Origin: Hyphomonadaceae bacterium UBA1001 | GTDB taxonomy: Bacteria > Pseudomonadota > Alphaproteobacteria > Caulobacterales > Aquidulcibacteraceae | Direction: 5' to 3' | DNA: 20,222 nucleotides | NCBI GenBank assembly: GCA_002291875.1 | Contig: DBAV01000128.1 | Span: forward strand, 1-20,222 | Part shown: positions 13,769 through 20,222 of the stretch, piece after piece | Layout of the letters: every line of letters begins with the position of its first letter | How positions within the stretch are numbered: the stretch's first letter is position 1 | The notes under the pieces: generated by a model | What the model was told of the DNA's origin: nothing | What the model saw: only the letters and a program-made list of their open reading frames with translations | Database searches by the model: none | Made by a program: the position numbers and the translations under genes

Positions 13769-14353
13769 ATGACCCAAGACGAAACCCTGGCCGAATTCCG
13801 CGCCGCAGGCGCCCTGCTGGAAGGGCACTTCGTGCTGTCTTCGGGCCGCCACAGCGACGTTTTCTTCCAGAAGGCGTTCGTGTTCATGGACCCGGTGCGG
13901 ACCGAGCGCCTGTGCCGCGCCCTGGCGCACAAGGCGCGCGCGGCGTTCGGCACGATCGATGTTGTGGTGGCGCCCGCGGTCGGTGCGATCATCCCGGGCT
14001 ATGAGGTCGCACGCGCGCTGGGGGCGCGTTCGGTGTTCGTCGAGCGCGAGGGCGGACGCTTTCAGCTGCGCCGGGGCTTTGCCATCGCGGCGGGCGAGCG
14101 CGCGCTTCTGGTCGAGGACGTGGTGACCACGGGCCTTTCCTCGCGCGAGGCGCTGGAGGCCCTGTCCGGACAGGCGGGCGCCGTGGTCGGTGCGGCCTGC
14201 CTGATCGACCGCTCGGGCGGCACGGCGGGCCTGCCTGTTCCGCTTGTGTCGCTGGCGGCGGTGGACGTGCCGACATGGGCACCCGATGCCCTGCCCGCGC
14301 ACCTGGCCGACATTCCCGCCATCAAGCCGGGCAGCCGGGGCCTTTCGGCATGA
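13769..14353 (+). CDS. pyrE: Orotate phosphoribosyltransferase
   Basis: A 194-residue type I phosphoribosyltransferase that makes orotidine 5'-phosphate from orotate and PRPP in pyrimidine synthesis. Visible parts: 'EGHFVLSSGRHSDVFFQKAF' (18-37), where orotate-binding residues lie; VVAPAVGAIIPGYEVAR; and the PRPP loop LLVEDVVTTG (113-122). The length fits the short PyrE form of alphaproteobacteria and cyanobacteria rather than the 213-residue enterobacterial form. It starts at ATG 13769 and its TGA overlaps the ATG of pdxJ. It sits between rsh and the pdxJ-acpS-lepB-rnc-era-recO cluster. Confidence 0.96.
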   Translation: MTQDETLAEFRAAGALLEGHFVLSSGRHSDVFFQKAFVFMDPVRTERLCRALAHKARAAFGTIDVVVAPAVGAIIPGYEVARALGARSVFVEREGGRFQLRRGFAIAAGERALLVEDVVTTGLSSREALEALSGQAGAVVGAACLIDRSGGTAGLPVPLVSLAAVDVPTWAPDALPAHLADIPAIKPGSRGLSA

Positions 14354-15108
14354 CGCGCGACCTGCGCCTGGGGGTCAACATCGATCACGTCGCCACGGTG
14401 CGCAACGCGCGCGGCGGCGTGCACCCTGATCCGGTCCGCGCCGCGCGGCTGGCCGAGGCGGCCGGGGCCGACGGCATCACCCTGCACATCCGCGAGGACC
14501 GGCGCCACGTCCGCGAGGACGACCTGCGGGCCCTGGCGGGCGCCGTGCGCCTGCCGATCAATCTGGAGATGGCGGCGACCGCCGAAATGCTCGAGATCGC
14601 GCTGCGTCATCGACCGCACGCGGTGTGCATCGTCCCTGAAAAGCGCGAGGAACGCACGACCGAAGGCGGCCTGGACGTCGCGCGCCTGCACACCACGGTG
14701 GCCCCGATCGTGCGCACGCTGGTGGACGCCGGTGCCCGGGTCTCGCTGTTCATCGAGCCCGACCCGATCCATATCGCGGTTGCCGAGGCGATGGGTGCGG
14801 CGGTGGTCGAACTGCACACTGGCGCCTATGCCGACGCATGCGCCCACGGCGACACCGAGCGCGCGCAAGCCATTCTGGGAACCTTGCGCGCGGCGGCCGA
14901 ACGCGGTGCGGCGCGCGGCCTGGAAATCCACGCCGGCCATGGGCTGACCTTTGACAATGTTTCAGCCGTGGCGGCCATCCCCGAGGTCCGCGAACTGAAC
15001 ATCGGGCATTTTCTGGTGGGCGAGGCGATCTTTACCGGGCTGGACGCTGCGATCCGGCGCATGCGCGCCCTGATGGACGCCGCGCGCGGGAGCGAGGCCG
15101 CCGCGTGA
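14350..15108 (+). CDS. pdxJ: Pyridoxine 5'-phosphate synthase
   Basis: A 252-residue TIM barrel that condenses 1-deoxy-xylulose 5-phosphate with 3-amino-2-oxopropyl phosphate, giving pyridoxine phosphate in the DXP-dependent vitamin B6 route. Motifs: LGVNIDHVATVRNARGG (7-23), HIREDRRHV (46-54) with the catalytic His, LPINLEMAAT (68-77) and EIHAGHGLTFDNV near 193-205 for the second catalytic His. It starts at ATG 14350, inside the pyrE stop (ATGA), and ends overlapping acpS by 4 bases (GTGA). The pdxJ-acpS order is conserved across proteobacteria. The length is slightly above the family norm of about 240. Confidence 0.97.
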   Translation: MTRDLRLGVNIDHVATVRNARGGVHPDPVRAARLAEAAGADGITLHIREDRRHVREDDLRALAGAVRLPINLEMAATAEMLEIALRHRPHAVCIVPEKREERTTEGGLDVARLHTTVAPIVRTLVDAGARVSLFIEPDPIHIAVAEAMGAAVVELHTGAYADACAHGDTERAQAILGTLRAAAERGAARGLEIHAGHGLTFDNVSAVAAIPEVRELNIGHFLVGEAIFTGLDAAIRRMRALMDAARGSEAAA

Positions 15109-15518
15109 TCGTCGGGATCGGCTCGGACCTGTGTGACATCCGCCGGATCGAGCGCACGCTCGCACGGTTCGGAGACCGCTTCACCCACCGTGTCTTCACC
15201 GAGATCGAGCGCGCGCGCGCCCTTCGCCGGCCTGCCCAGACTGCCGCCAGCCTGGCCAAACGCTTTGCCGCCAAGGAAGCGTGCTCGAAGGCGCTGGGCA
15301 CGGGCATGCGTCATGGGGTGGCGTGGCGCGATCTGGGGGTCGTGAATGCGCGATCGGGCGCGCCGACCATGGCGCTGACGGGCGGCGCGGCGGCGCGGAT
15401 GGACGGCCTGACGCCCCAAGGGTCCCGGTGTGTCATTCACCTGACCATGAGCGACGAATACCCTCTGGCCCAGGCCTTTGTGGTGATCGAGGCAGTCCGG
15501 CTGGAGGGCGCCGCGTGA
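15105..15518 (+). CDS. acpS: Holo-[acyl-carrier-protein] synthase
   Basis: A 137-residue 4'-phosphopantetheinyl transferase that activates acyl carrier protein for fatty acid synthesis. The signature MIVGIGSDLCDIRRIE contains the magnesium ligand D8, and SLAKRFAAKEACSKALGTG (49-67) carries E58. The fold length matches the trimeric AcpS type. It starts at GTG 15105, overlapping the pdxJ stop, and its TGA overlaps the GTG start of lepB, so three successive genes are coupled by GTGA or ATGA overlaps. Confidence 0.97.
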   Translation: MIVGIGSDLCDIRRIERTLARFGDRFTHRVFTEIERARALRRPAQTAASLAKRFAAKEACSKALGTGMRHGVAWRDLGVVNARSGAPTMALTGGAAARMDGLTPQGSRCVIHLTMSDEYPLAQAFVVIEAVRLEGAA

Positions 15519-16330
15519 GCCCCGCAGCCCACACCGCTTCGGGCGATGGCCCGGCACCGGATCGGGCGGCGCGTCGGAGCAGGGGGCGCCTGCGCACCGT
15601 CCTGCACACCGTACTGATGGCGTTTGCGCTGGCGGTCGTGATCCGTGTTCTGGCAATCCAGCCCTTCGTCATCCCCTCCGGCTCGATGGCGCCTACCCTG
15701 TTGCCCGGGGACATGATCGTCGTCACCAAATGGAGTTGGGGCTATAGCCGCTTTTCCGCGGTGCCCGCCGTGGTCCCGGTCGCCCACGGGCATCGCTGGC
15801 CGTCACTCGAGGCACCGCAGCCGGGCGATGTGGCGGTGTTCCGCAGCCCGAGGACCCCGGGTCAGGACTTGATCAAGCGGGTCATCGCCGGGCCGGGCGC
15901 GACCGTGTCTCTGCGCGATGGACAGGTGCTTGTGGATGGAGCGGCGCTGGAACGCACGCCGCTGGGCACGGTCATCGGTCTGGACGGAGCGCCGCTGCGC
16001 GCCTGGCGCGAGGTCCTGCCGGACGGGCGCTCGTGGGTGGTGTGGGACACGCCGGGTCGCGGGCGGCACGACTCGATGTCGGCCGTGCGCGTGCCCGAGG
16101 GTCATTATTTCGTGCTGGGCGATCATCGAGACAATTCGGCCGACAGCCGCGACGTGCTTCAGATGGGCGTGATTCCCATCGACCACTTCCTGGGGCGGGC
16201 CAGCGTGGTGGTCGCGTCATGGCAGGGCGACGCGGTGACCTGGAGCCCCGCCACATGGCTGACGGCGCTGCGGCCAGATCGCCTGGCCCTGTCGCTCGAG
16301 CAGGCACACGCCGGCGCGGACGGGCCATGA
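15515..16330 (+). CDS. lepB: Signal peptidase I
   Basis: A 271-residue inner-membrane Ser-Lys protease that removes signal peptides from exported proteins. One transmembrane helix (about 28-48: TVLMAFALAVVIRVLAIQPFV) follows a basic N-terminus. Box B is PSGSMAPTLLPGD with nucleophile S57; box D is IKRVIAGPGATV with general base K121; box E is LGDHRDNSADSRD (201-213). A periplasmic insertion lies between boxes B and D. It starts at GTG 15515 with GGAGG upstream inside acpS, in a GTGA overlap. It ends in an ATGA overlap with rnc, the lepB-rnc-era order being widely conserved. Confidence 0.96.
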   Translation: MSPAAHTASGDGPAPDRAARRSRGRLRTVLHTVLMAFALAVVIRVLAIQPFVIPSGSMAPTLLPGDMIVVTKWSWGYSRFSAVPAVVPVAHGHRWPSLEAPQPGDVAVFRSPRTPGQDLIKRVIAGPGATVSLRDGQVLVDGAALERTPLGTVIGLDGAPLRAWREVLPDGRSWVVWDTPGRGRHDSMSAVRVPEGHYFVLGDHRDNSADSRDVLQMGVIPIDHFLGRASVVVASWQGDAVTWSPATWLTALRPDRLALSLEQAHAGADGP

Positions 16331-17091
16331 CGCGTGAACCCACCCCCCTCGAGACGGCCCTCGGCCATGTCTTCGCCCGGCCTGCTTTGCTGCGCGAGGC
16401 GTTGACCCACGCGTCGGCCAGCGAGGGTCGCGGCACGCGTGCGGCGCCTGACAATGAAAGGCTGGAATTTCTGGGCGACCGCGTTCTGGGACTGGTGGTC
16501 GCCGACCACCTGCTGAAGCGCTGGCCGGACGACAGCGAGCGCGAACTGGCGCTGCGCTTCAATGCCATGGTGTCACGCACCCAGTGCGCGCGGGTCGCCC
16601 GCCGGCTGGACCTGGGCCGTCATCTGGTGATCGGTCGTTCGGAAGAGACCACCGGCGGGCGCGACAAGGACAATCTGCTGGCCGATGCGGTCGAGGCCCT
16701 GATCGCCGCGGTGTTTGCCGATGCGGGGCTGGAGGCGGCGCGCGCCGTGGTCCACAAGGCATGGGGCGCGGACTTCGAGGAAGGGGCGACCCTGGCCCGC
16801 GACGCCAAGAGCACGCTGCAGCACTGGGTGGCGGTCAAGGGCTTGGGCCTGCCGCATTATCGCGAGATCGGCCGCGAAGGGCCCGACCACGCCCCGGTCT
16901 TCACCATGGCGGTGGATGTCGCCGACCATCCGCGGATCAGTGCCCGCGCCAGTTCGAAACAGGAGGGCGAGCGTCTGGCCGCGCAGGCCTTCCTGGACGC
17001 CCATGCCGTCGATGCCGACACCATTTTTCCGGTATCTCCGCCCCGACCCAGGCCGCCGACCACGCGCCGCGTCGGCCGAAGGAAGAAATGA
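16327..17091 (+). CDS. rnc: Ribonuclease III
   Basis: A 254-residue double-strand-specific endoribonuclease for rRNA maturation and mRNA turnover. The catalytic RIIID domain (1-150) has the signature NERLEFLGDRVLG (43-55), with E47 and D51, and DNLLADAVEALIAAVF (115-130), with E123 as the second metal ligand. A dsRNA-binding domain (about 158-228) follows, including 'ISARASSKQEGERLAAQAFL'. The last 17 residues are Pro-Arg-Lys rich (PPRPRPPTTRRVGRRKK), beyond the usual end of the family. It starts at ATG 16327 overlapping the lepB stop. The era gene begins 2 bases after the stop. Confidence 0.96.
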   Translation: MTREPTPLETALGHVFARPALLREALTHASASEGRGTRAAPDNERLEFLGDRVLGLVVADHLLKRWPDDSERELALRFNAMVSRTQCARVARRLDLGRHLVIGRSEETTGGRDKDNLLADAVEALIAAVFADAGLEAARAVVHKAWGADFEEGATLARDAKSTLQHWVAVKGLGLPHYREIGREGPDHAPVFTMAVDVADHPRISARASSKQEGERLAAQAFLDAHAVDADTIFPVSPPRPRPPTTRRVGRRKK

Positions 17092-17092
17092 C

Positions 17093-18064
17093 GTGACTGA
17101 ACCTGACTCCGCTGCACCTGCGACCCGATGCGGCGTCGTCGCCGTCATCGGCGCGCCCAATGCGGGCAAGTCCACACTGGTCAACCGTCTGGTCGGCGCA
17201 AAGGTGTCCGCGGTCACGCACAAGATCCAGACGACCCGCTTTGCGGTGCGCGGGGTGGCGGTCCGGGGCGGGGTCCAGATCGTGCTGGTCGATACGCCGG
17301 GGGTCTTTGAACCCAAGCGGCGGCTGGACCGCGCCATGGTGCGATCCGCCTGGGACGGCACCGGCGATGCGGATGCAGTGATCCATCTGGTCGACGCGCC
17401 GGCCCATGCACGCGCGCTGGGCGGTACGCCGACCGCCTCGGACCGACGAACCTTCGAGGATGTCGGGCGCATCACCGAACGCCTGCGCCGCCGGGCCTTG
17501 GGCGAAGGGGGCGGGTCCATCCTGGTGCTGAACAAGATCGACGCCATGGCGCGCGACCGCCTGCTCGAGGTTACGCGCACCCTGCACGAGAGCGGCGCGT
17601 ATCGTGACGTGTTCATGATCTCGGCAGAGACCGGCGACGGACTGGACGACCTGTGGGCGATGCTGGCCGGGCGTGCGCCCGAGGGGCCGTGGCTCTATCC
17701 GGCGGACCAGACGGCCGACGCCCCGGTGCGCCTGCTGGCGGCCGAGCTGACGCGCGAAAAGCTGATGCTGCGCCTGCACGAGGAGGTCCCCTATGAGGCC
17801 ACGGTGGAAACCGATGGCTGGGAAGAGCGCCGCGATGGCTCGGTGCGCATCGACCAGACGATCTACGTTGCCCGCGACAGCCAGAAGGTGATCGCGCTGG
17901 GCAAGGGCGGGGCCACCCTCAAGGCGATCGGCCAGTCGGCGCGCCAGGAGATGGAGCGCGAGTTCGACCGCCGCGTGCACCTGTTCCTGCACGTCAAGGT
18001 GCGCGAGGGCTGGCAGGACGAGCGGGCGCGTTTCAGTGCGCTCGGCCTCGATTTCGACGCCTGA
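17093..18064 (+). CDS. era: GTPase Era
   Basis: A 323-residue GTPase that binds the 3' end of 16S rRNA and assists 30S ribosome assembly. The N-terminal GTPase domain shows G1 GAPNAGKST (20-28), the G2 region KIQTTRF, G3 DTPG and G4 NKID, with a G5-like 'MISAETGDGLDDL'. The C-terminal KH domain (about 230-315) contains the RNA-binding GKGGATLKAIGQSAR loop and ends in VKVREGWQDE. At 323 residues it is longer than the usual 295-305; extra residues lie between G3 and G4 (around ALGGTPTASDRRTFED). It starts at GTG 17093 with AAGGAAG about 8 bases upstream. The recO gene follows after 3 bases. Confidence 0.97.
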   Translation: MTEPDSAAPATRCGVVAVIGAPNAGKSTLVNRLVGAKVSAVTHKIQTTRFAVRGVAVRGGVQIVLVDTPGVFEPKRRLDRAMVRSAWDGTGDADAVIHLVDAPAHARALGGTPTASDRRTFEDVGRITERLRRRALGEGGGSILVLNKIDAMARDRLLEVTRTLHESGAYRDVFMISAETGDGLDDLWAMLAGRAPEGPWLYPADQTADAPVRLLAAELTREKLMLRLHEEVPYEATVETDGWEERRDGSVRIDQTIYVARDSQKVIALGKGGATLKAIGQSARQEMEREFDRRVHLFLHVKVREGWQDERARFSALGLDFDA

Positions 18065-18067
18065 TCC

Positions 18068-18817
18068 ATGATCGAGTGGGAGGACGAGGGCTTTTGCCTG
18101 GCCCTGCGGCTGCACGGCGAGTCCTCGGCGATCCTGGAATGCCACACCCGCGGTCATGGTCGGGTGGCCGCCTATGTGCATGGTGGCGCATCCCGCAAGC
18201 GCCTGCCGGATCTGCAGGTGGGCAATCACATGCATCTGCGGTGGCGGGCCCGGCTGGGCGACCAGCTGGGCGCCTTCCAGACCGAGTTGGCCCGACCGCG
18301 TGCGGCGCTGGTGATGGCCGATGCCGCCGCGCTTGCGGGCATGGCCGCCGTGGCGGCCCTGGTGCGCAAGGTGACGCCCGAACGCCAGCCAGCCCCCGAG
18401 CTGCACGACGCCAGCGTGCTGGTTCTGGACGCGATCGCCGACCCGGCGCCCGACGCTCGCGCCGTCTGGCCGCTGATCTATGTCCGCTGGGAGCTGGGCC
18501 TGCTGGCCGCCCTTGGGTATGGCCTCGATCTGACCGAATGCGCGCTGACGGGCGCGACGGACACATTGGGGTGGGTGTCGCCGCGCACGGGGCGGGCGGC
18601 AACGCTGGAGGCGGGGGCGCCCTTTTCCGACAGGCTGCTGCGCCTGCCGTCCTTTCTGGTGGATGCCCAGGCCGAAGAGGCTCCAAACGACCTTGCGGAC
18701 GGCTTCGCCCTGACCGGCTTCTTCCTGGAACACCGGGTGTTCGACGCGATGGGAGAGGGTGTTCCCGACGCCCGCCGCCGCCTCATCGAGACGCTGGGAC
18801 GCCAGGGACGGCTCTAG
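18068..18817 (+). CDS. recO: DNA repair protein RecO
   Basis: A 249-residue RecFOR-pathway mediator that binds single-stranded DNA and SSB and helps RecA load. It begins with MIEWEDEGFCLALRLHGESSAIL, the usual OB-fold start, followed by 'TRGHGRVAAYVHGGASRKR' and 'LQVGNHMHLRWRARLGDQLG'. The helical C-terminal part has 'RWELGLLAALGYGLDLTECALTG' and 'FFLEHRVFD', as in alphaproteobacterial RecO. No zinc-binding Cys pair of the Deinococcus type is seen. It closes the rpoZ-to-recO run; the 67 bases after it separate it from the convergent DUF1499 gene. Confidence 0.95.
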   Translation: MIEWEDEGFCLALRLHGESSAILECHTRGHGRVAAYVHGGASRKRLPDLQVGNHMHLRWRARLGDQLGAFQTELARPRAALVMADAAALAGMAAVAALVRKVTPERQPAPELHDASVLVLDAIADPAPDARAVWPLIYVRWELGLLAALGYGLDLTECALTGATDTLGWVSPRTGRAATLEAGAPFSDRLLRLPSFLVDAQAEEAPNDLADGFALTGFFLEHRVFDAMGEGVPDARRRLIETLGRQGRL

Positions 18818-18838
18818 ACGCGCCGACCGGTGCAGGGT

Positions 18839-18851
18839 CCGATCTCATCGG
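18839..18851. terminator. Small hairpin between convergent recO and DUF1499 genes
   Basis: CCGAT-CTC-ATCGG forms a 5-base stem 21 bases after the recO stop, followed by G-rich sequence but no T-tract. It is the only stem I could find in the 67-base gap and is at best a weak transcription-end signal. Confidence 0.2.
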
Positions 18852-18884
18852 GGGCGGCGTGGTGACCTGACCCCGGGGCGTTCC

Positions 18885-19538
18885 TCAGCGCTGGGTCGCC
18901 TCGGAGGCTGGGCCATCCGGGCCTTCGGCGCTGTCGGTGGGTGGCGGCGTGTCGGGCGCAGGCGGTGCGGCAGCGGACGGCCGGTCGACCGCACGTCCTG
19001 CGACAGCCTGGTCCGAAAGCTCGCGCAGCCGCGTCATGACCCGCTCGAGCCGGGCCAGGTTCACGCCGAAATCGCTGCGGCCCAGCTTGCTGCGCGAAAA
19101 CACATACAGGGTCGAGCCCCCCTCGGGCAGCGCCACCAGCCGGATGGCGACCGTGTCGGGCCAGCGCATCACCGGCGTGCGGACCACGAACCGCTGTTCC
19201 AGGCCATCATCGCTGATGAAGGTGCGCTCGGTGTCCTCGGTCTCGGCAAGGATTCGCCCGACCGCGGACCCCAGTTCGGCGGGCGAGAAGGCATAGATGC
19301 CGGACACCCTGTCGACACCGGCTTCGGCACACGCCCCCGTGGGACACGCCAGCGCGTCATTGCCGGTGGCCGAACGGGTGATGGCATCAAAATCGACGGC
19401 GCCCATGTCGGCAGGGCCCGCCACGGACTTCCACAGGACATCGAGGGGGTGCATTTCCGGCTCCGTGATGCGGGCAAAGGCAAAGGCGCCCCCTATGGCC
19501 ACCACAAGGACGGCGAGGACGATCAGGACCCACTTCAT
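18885..19538 (-). CDS. DUF1499 family membrane-anchored protein
   Basis: A 217-residue protein with an N-terminal membrane helix or uncleaved signal anchor (about 2-22: KWVLIVLAVLVVAIGGAFAFA), then a periplasmic DUF1499 domain. The family pattern is visible in MRWPDTVAIRLVALPEGGS and 'LYVFSRSKLGRSDFGVNLARLERVM', a version of 'fpD.v.vrv....s.vdvRSaSrvGrsDlGvNa.Ri'. A pair of Cys in LACPTGACAEAG may form a disulfide. The C-terminal 40 or so residues are Pro-Ala-Asp-Glu rich and look disordered. The domain's function is unknown. ATG 19538 is chosen because it immediately precedes the signal anchor; the frame upstream is not protein-like. It follows the exported hypothetical gene by 32 bases on the same strand. 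Confidence 0.85.
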   Translation of the reverse strand: MKWVLIVLAVLVVAIGGAFAFARITEPEMHPLDVLWKSVAGPADMGAVDFDAITRSATGNDALACPTGACAEAGVDRVSGIYAFSPAELGSAVGRILAETEDTERTFISDDGLEQRFVVRTPVMRWPDTVAIRLVALPEGGSTLYVFSRSKLGRSDFGVNLARLERVMTRLRELSDQAVAGRAVDRPSAAAPPAPDTPPPTDSAEGPDGPASEATQR

Positions 19539-19570
19539 CGGCTTCCTCCCAAGCTGCCCCCCGGCAATGG

Positions 19571-20110
19571 TCAGCGGACCGGTTCGGCCAGACCCTCGGC
19601 GCCCACAGTCATCAGCGCGGCCCGCAGCACGGGTGCGGTGCCCTGACGGGTCATGTCGAAGGTGCCGCCGATCCGCGAGAAAATCCGCCACTCGCCGCGG
19701 ATGGTCCGCATGTCGGCACTGAGGCGACCAACATACTGGACCGAATGCTCGACCCCGGCCGTCCCGTCATAGGATTTCAGGAACAGCACCTCATAGCCGT
19801 TCCGCTCGCCATCCAGGCGCGCGAACAGCCTGGGCTCGGCGCCATCGCCAAAGGTTGCGATCTCGTCGATGTCACCGAACAGGGCGCCGGCCACATCGTC
19901 GATCAGGGCATTGAATTCGACCGAGGGCTGGCCATCGGCATAGTGATAGCGGCCCGACCACACGCCCGCGGCTGTGATCGGTGCCGGTCGCGGCGGGTCC
20001 GAGCGCCGGATCAGGGCGGCACGCACGGTCGGCGCGCGCGGTCGGCCCACCGGAACGGGCGGTATCACACAGGCCAGAAACACCATGAGTGCGGCACGGA
20101 TTAGGTCCAT
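19571..20110 (-). CDS. Small exported protein of unknown function
   Basis: A 179-residue protein with a short hydrophobic N-terminus (MDLIRAALMVFLACVIPPVPV) that looks like a signal sequence, a Pro-Arg linker, then an apparently all-beta domain: 'GVWSGRYHYADGQPSVEFNA', 'GALFGDIDEIATFGD', 'LFARLDGERNGYEVLFLKSYDG', 'QYVGRLSADMRTIRGEWRI' and 'GGTFDMTRQG'. The alternation of Gly with aromatic and hydrophobic strands suggests a small beta-barrel or lipocalin-like fold, with a WxGxY start and GxFxMxR end; I do not know a reaction. The Cys at residue 14 is not in a clear lipobox, though lipid attachment cannot be excluded. ATG 20110 has a weak AGGTG upstream. It probably forms an operon with the DUF1499 gene. 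Confidence 0.75.
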   Translation of the reverse strand: MDLIRAALMVFLACVIPPVPVGRPRAPTVRAALIRRSDPPRPAPITAAGVWSGRYHYADGQPSVEFNALIDDVAGALFGDIDEIATFGDGAEPRLFARLDGERNGYEVLFLKSYDGTAGVEHSVQYVGRLSADMRTIRGEWRIFSRIGGTFDMTRQGTAPVLRAALMTVGAEGLAEPVR

Positions 20111-20136
20111 GCCGCACCTGTGGTGACACATTGCAC

Positions 20137-20148
20137 GCTTGGCAAGCC
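20137..20148. promoter_or_regulatory. Palindrome upstream of the exported-protein gene, shared with 2657-2668
   Basis: Read on the minus strand this is GGCTTGCCAAGC, containing the dyad GCTTG-C-CAAGC, 27-38 bases ahead of the ATG at 20110. The identical 12 bases occur on the plus strand at 2657-2668 in the YciI/hydratase divergent promoter. This could be one regulator's site or coincidence. Confidence 0.3.
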
Positions 20149-20177
20149 GCAACGCGAACCGGACCTTGCGCCGACGC

Positions 20178-20222
20178 TCAGTTGCGACGGAACAGCAGCG
20201 TCATCCGGTCGCTCTCGCCGAT
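20178..20222 (-). CDS. C-terminal end of a gene running in from the right
   Basis: The minus strand is open from the window edge to TGA at 20178-20180, giving the last 14 codons IGESDRMTLLFRRN. The Arg-rich, ordinary-looking end and the 67-base gap to the next start fit the tail of a real gene on the same strand, but too little is visible to name the product or to be sure it is coding. Confidence 0.4.
   Translation of the reverse strand: MGESDRMTLLFRRN

Noticed and set aside
12214..13992. A 592-codon open frame on the minus strand opposite rsh
   Set aside because: Mirror of a GC-rich gene in the complementary frame; no motifs, and the composition is typical of shadow frames.
16937..18733. 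A 598-codon open frame on the minus strand opposite rnc, era and recO
   Set aside because: It spans three well-supported genes on the other strand and shows no recognisable fold or start signal.
1..20222. CRISPR arrays, tRNA or rRNA genes, insertion sequences, prophage genes
   Set aside because: No regularly spaced repeats, cloverleaf-like segments, transposase or phage motifs were found on reading the window.

Overview
The window is a dense, GC-rich bacterial chromosome segment with a third-position G/C bias in its genes, frequent GTG starts and many 4-base stop/start overlaps. The housekeeping gene order (NYN gene, rpoZ, rsh, pyrE, pdxJ, acpS, lepB, rnc, era, recO), a single bifunctional Rsh, the short PyrE form and the style of the HNH protein all point to an alphaproteobacterium, most likely a sphingomonad (Sphingomonadales). 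This is an inference from gene order and protein style, not from a database search.

Layout. (1) 1-1252: the end of a type IV secretion operon (C-terminus of VirB10, complete VirB11). (2) 1299-5439: a catabolic-looking module: a HutC-type GntR regulator, a YciI-like protein, and a divergently transcribed three-gene operon coding for an aconitase-superfamily hydratase (LeuC-like and LeuD-like subunits) and an isocitrate-lyase/PEP-mutase family lyase with an intact KRCGH catalytic loop. (3) 5416-6833, minus strand: an HNH endonuclease-family gene followed by an alternative oxidase (AOX). (4) 7079-9762: an isobutyryl-CoA-type acyl-CoA dehydrogenase, then a translationally coupled SPFH/NfeD pair. 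(5) 9746-11015, minus strand: a family-5 uracil-DNA glycosylase overlapping a NYN/LabA-like protein with an Asp-rich tail. (6) 11155-18817: a tightly packed housekeeping run, rpoZ-rsh-pyrE-pdxJ-acpS-lepB-rnc-era-recO. (7) 18885-20222, minus strand: a DUF1499 lipid-anchored or membrane-anchored protein, a small exported protein of unknown function, and the last codons of another gene.

How the genes work together. The most intriguing set is region 2. A LeuCD-type hydratase next to a KRCGH lyase is the enzyme pair that turns an unsaturated dicarboxylate (citraconate- or dimethylmaleate-like) into an alkylmalate and then cleaves it to pyruvate plus a short carboxylate. No citrate-synthase-like gene is present, so this is not a plain methylcitrate cycle. 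The HutC-type regulator and the palindromic intergenic region upstream of the operon suggest local substrate control. Region 6 combines RNA polymerase omega with the (p)ppGpp enzyme and then continues through nucleotide, cofactor, secretion and ribosome/RNA maturation genes. Several coding pairs are coupled by ATGA or GTGA overlaps.

No tRNA, rRNA, CRISPR array, insertion sequence or integrase was seen. No stretch without a gene exceeds about 250 bases. The longest is 6834-7078, a divergent promoter region with three inverted repeats.
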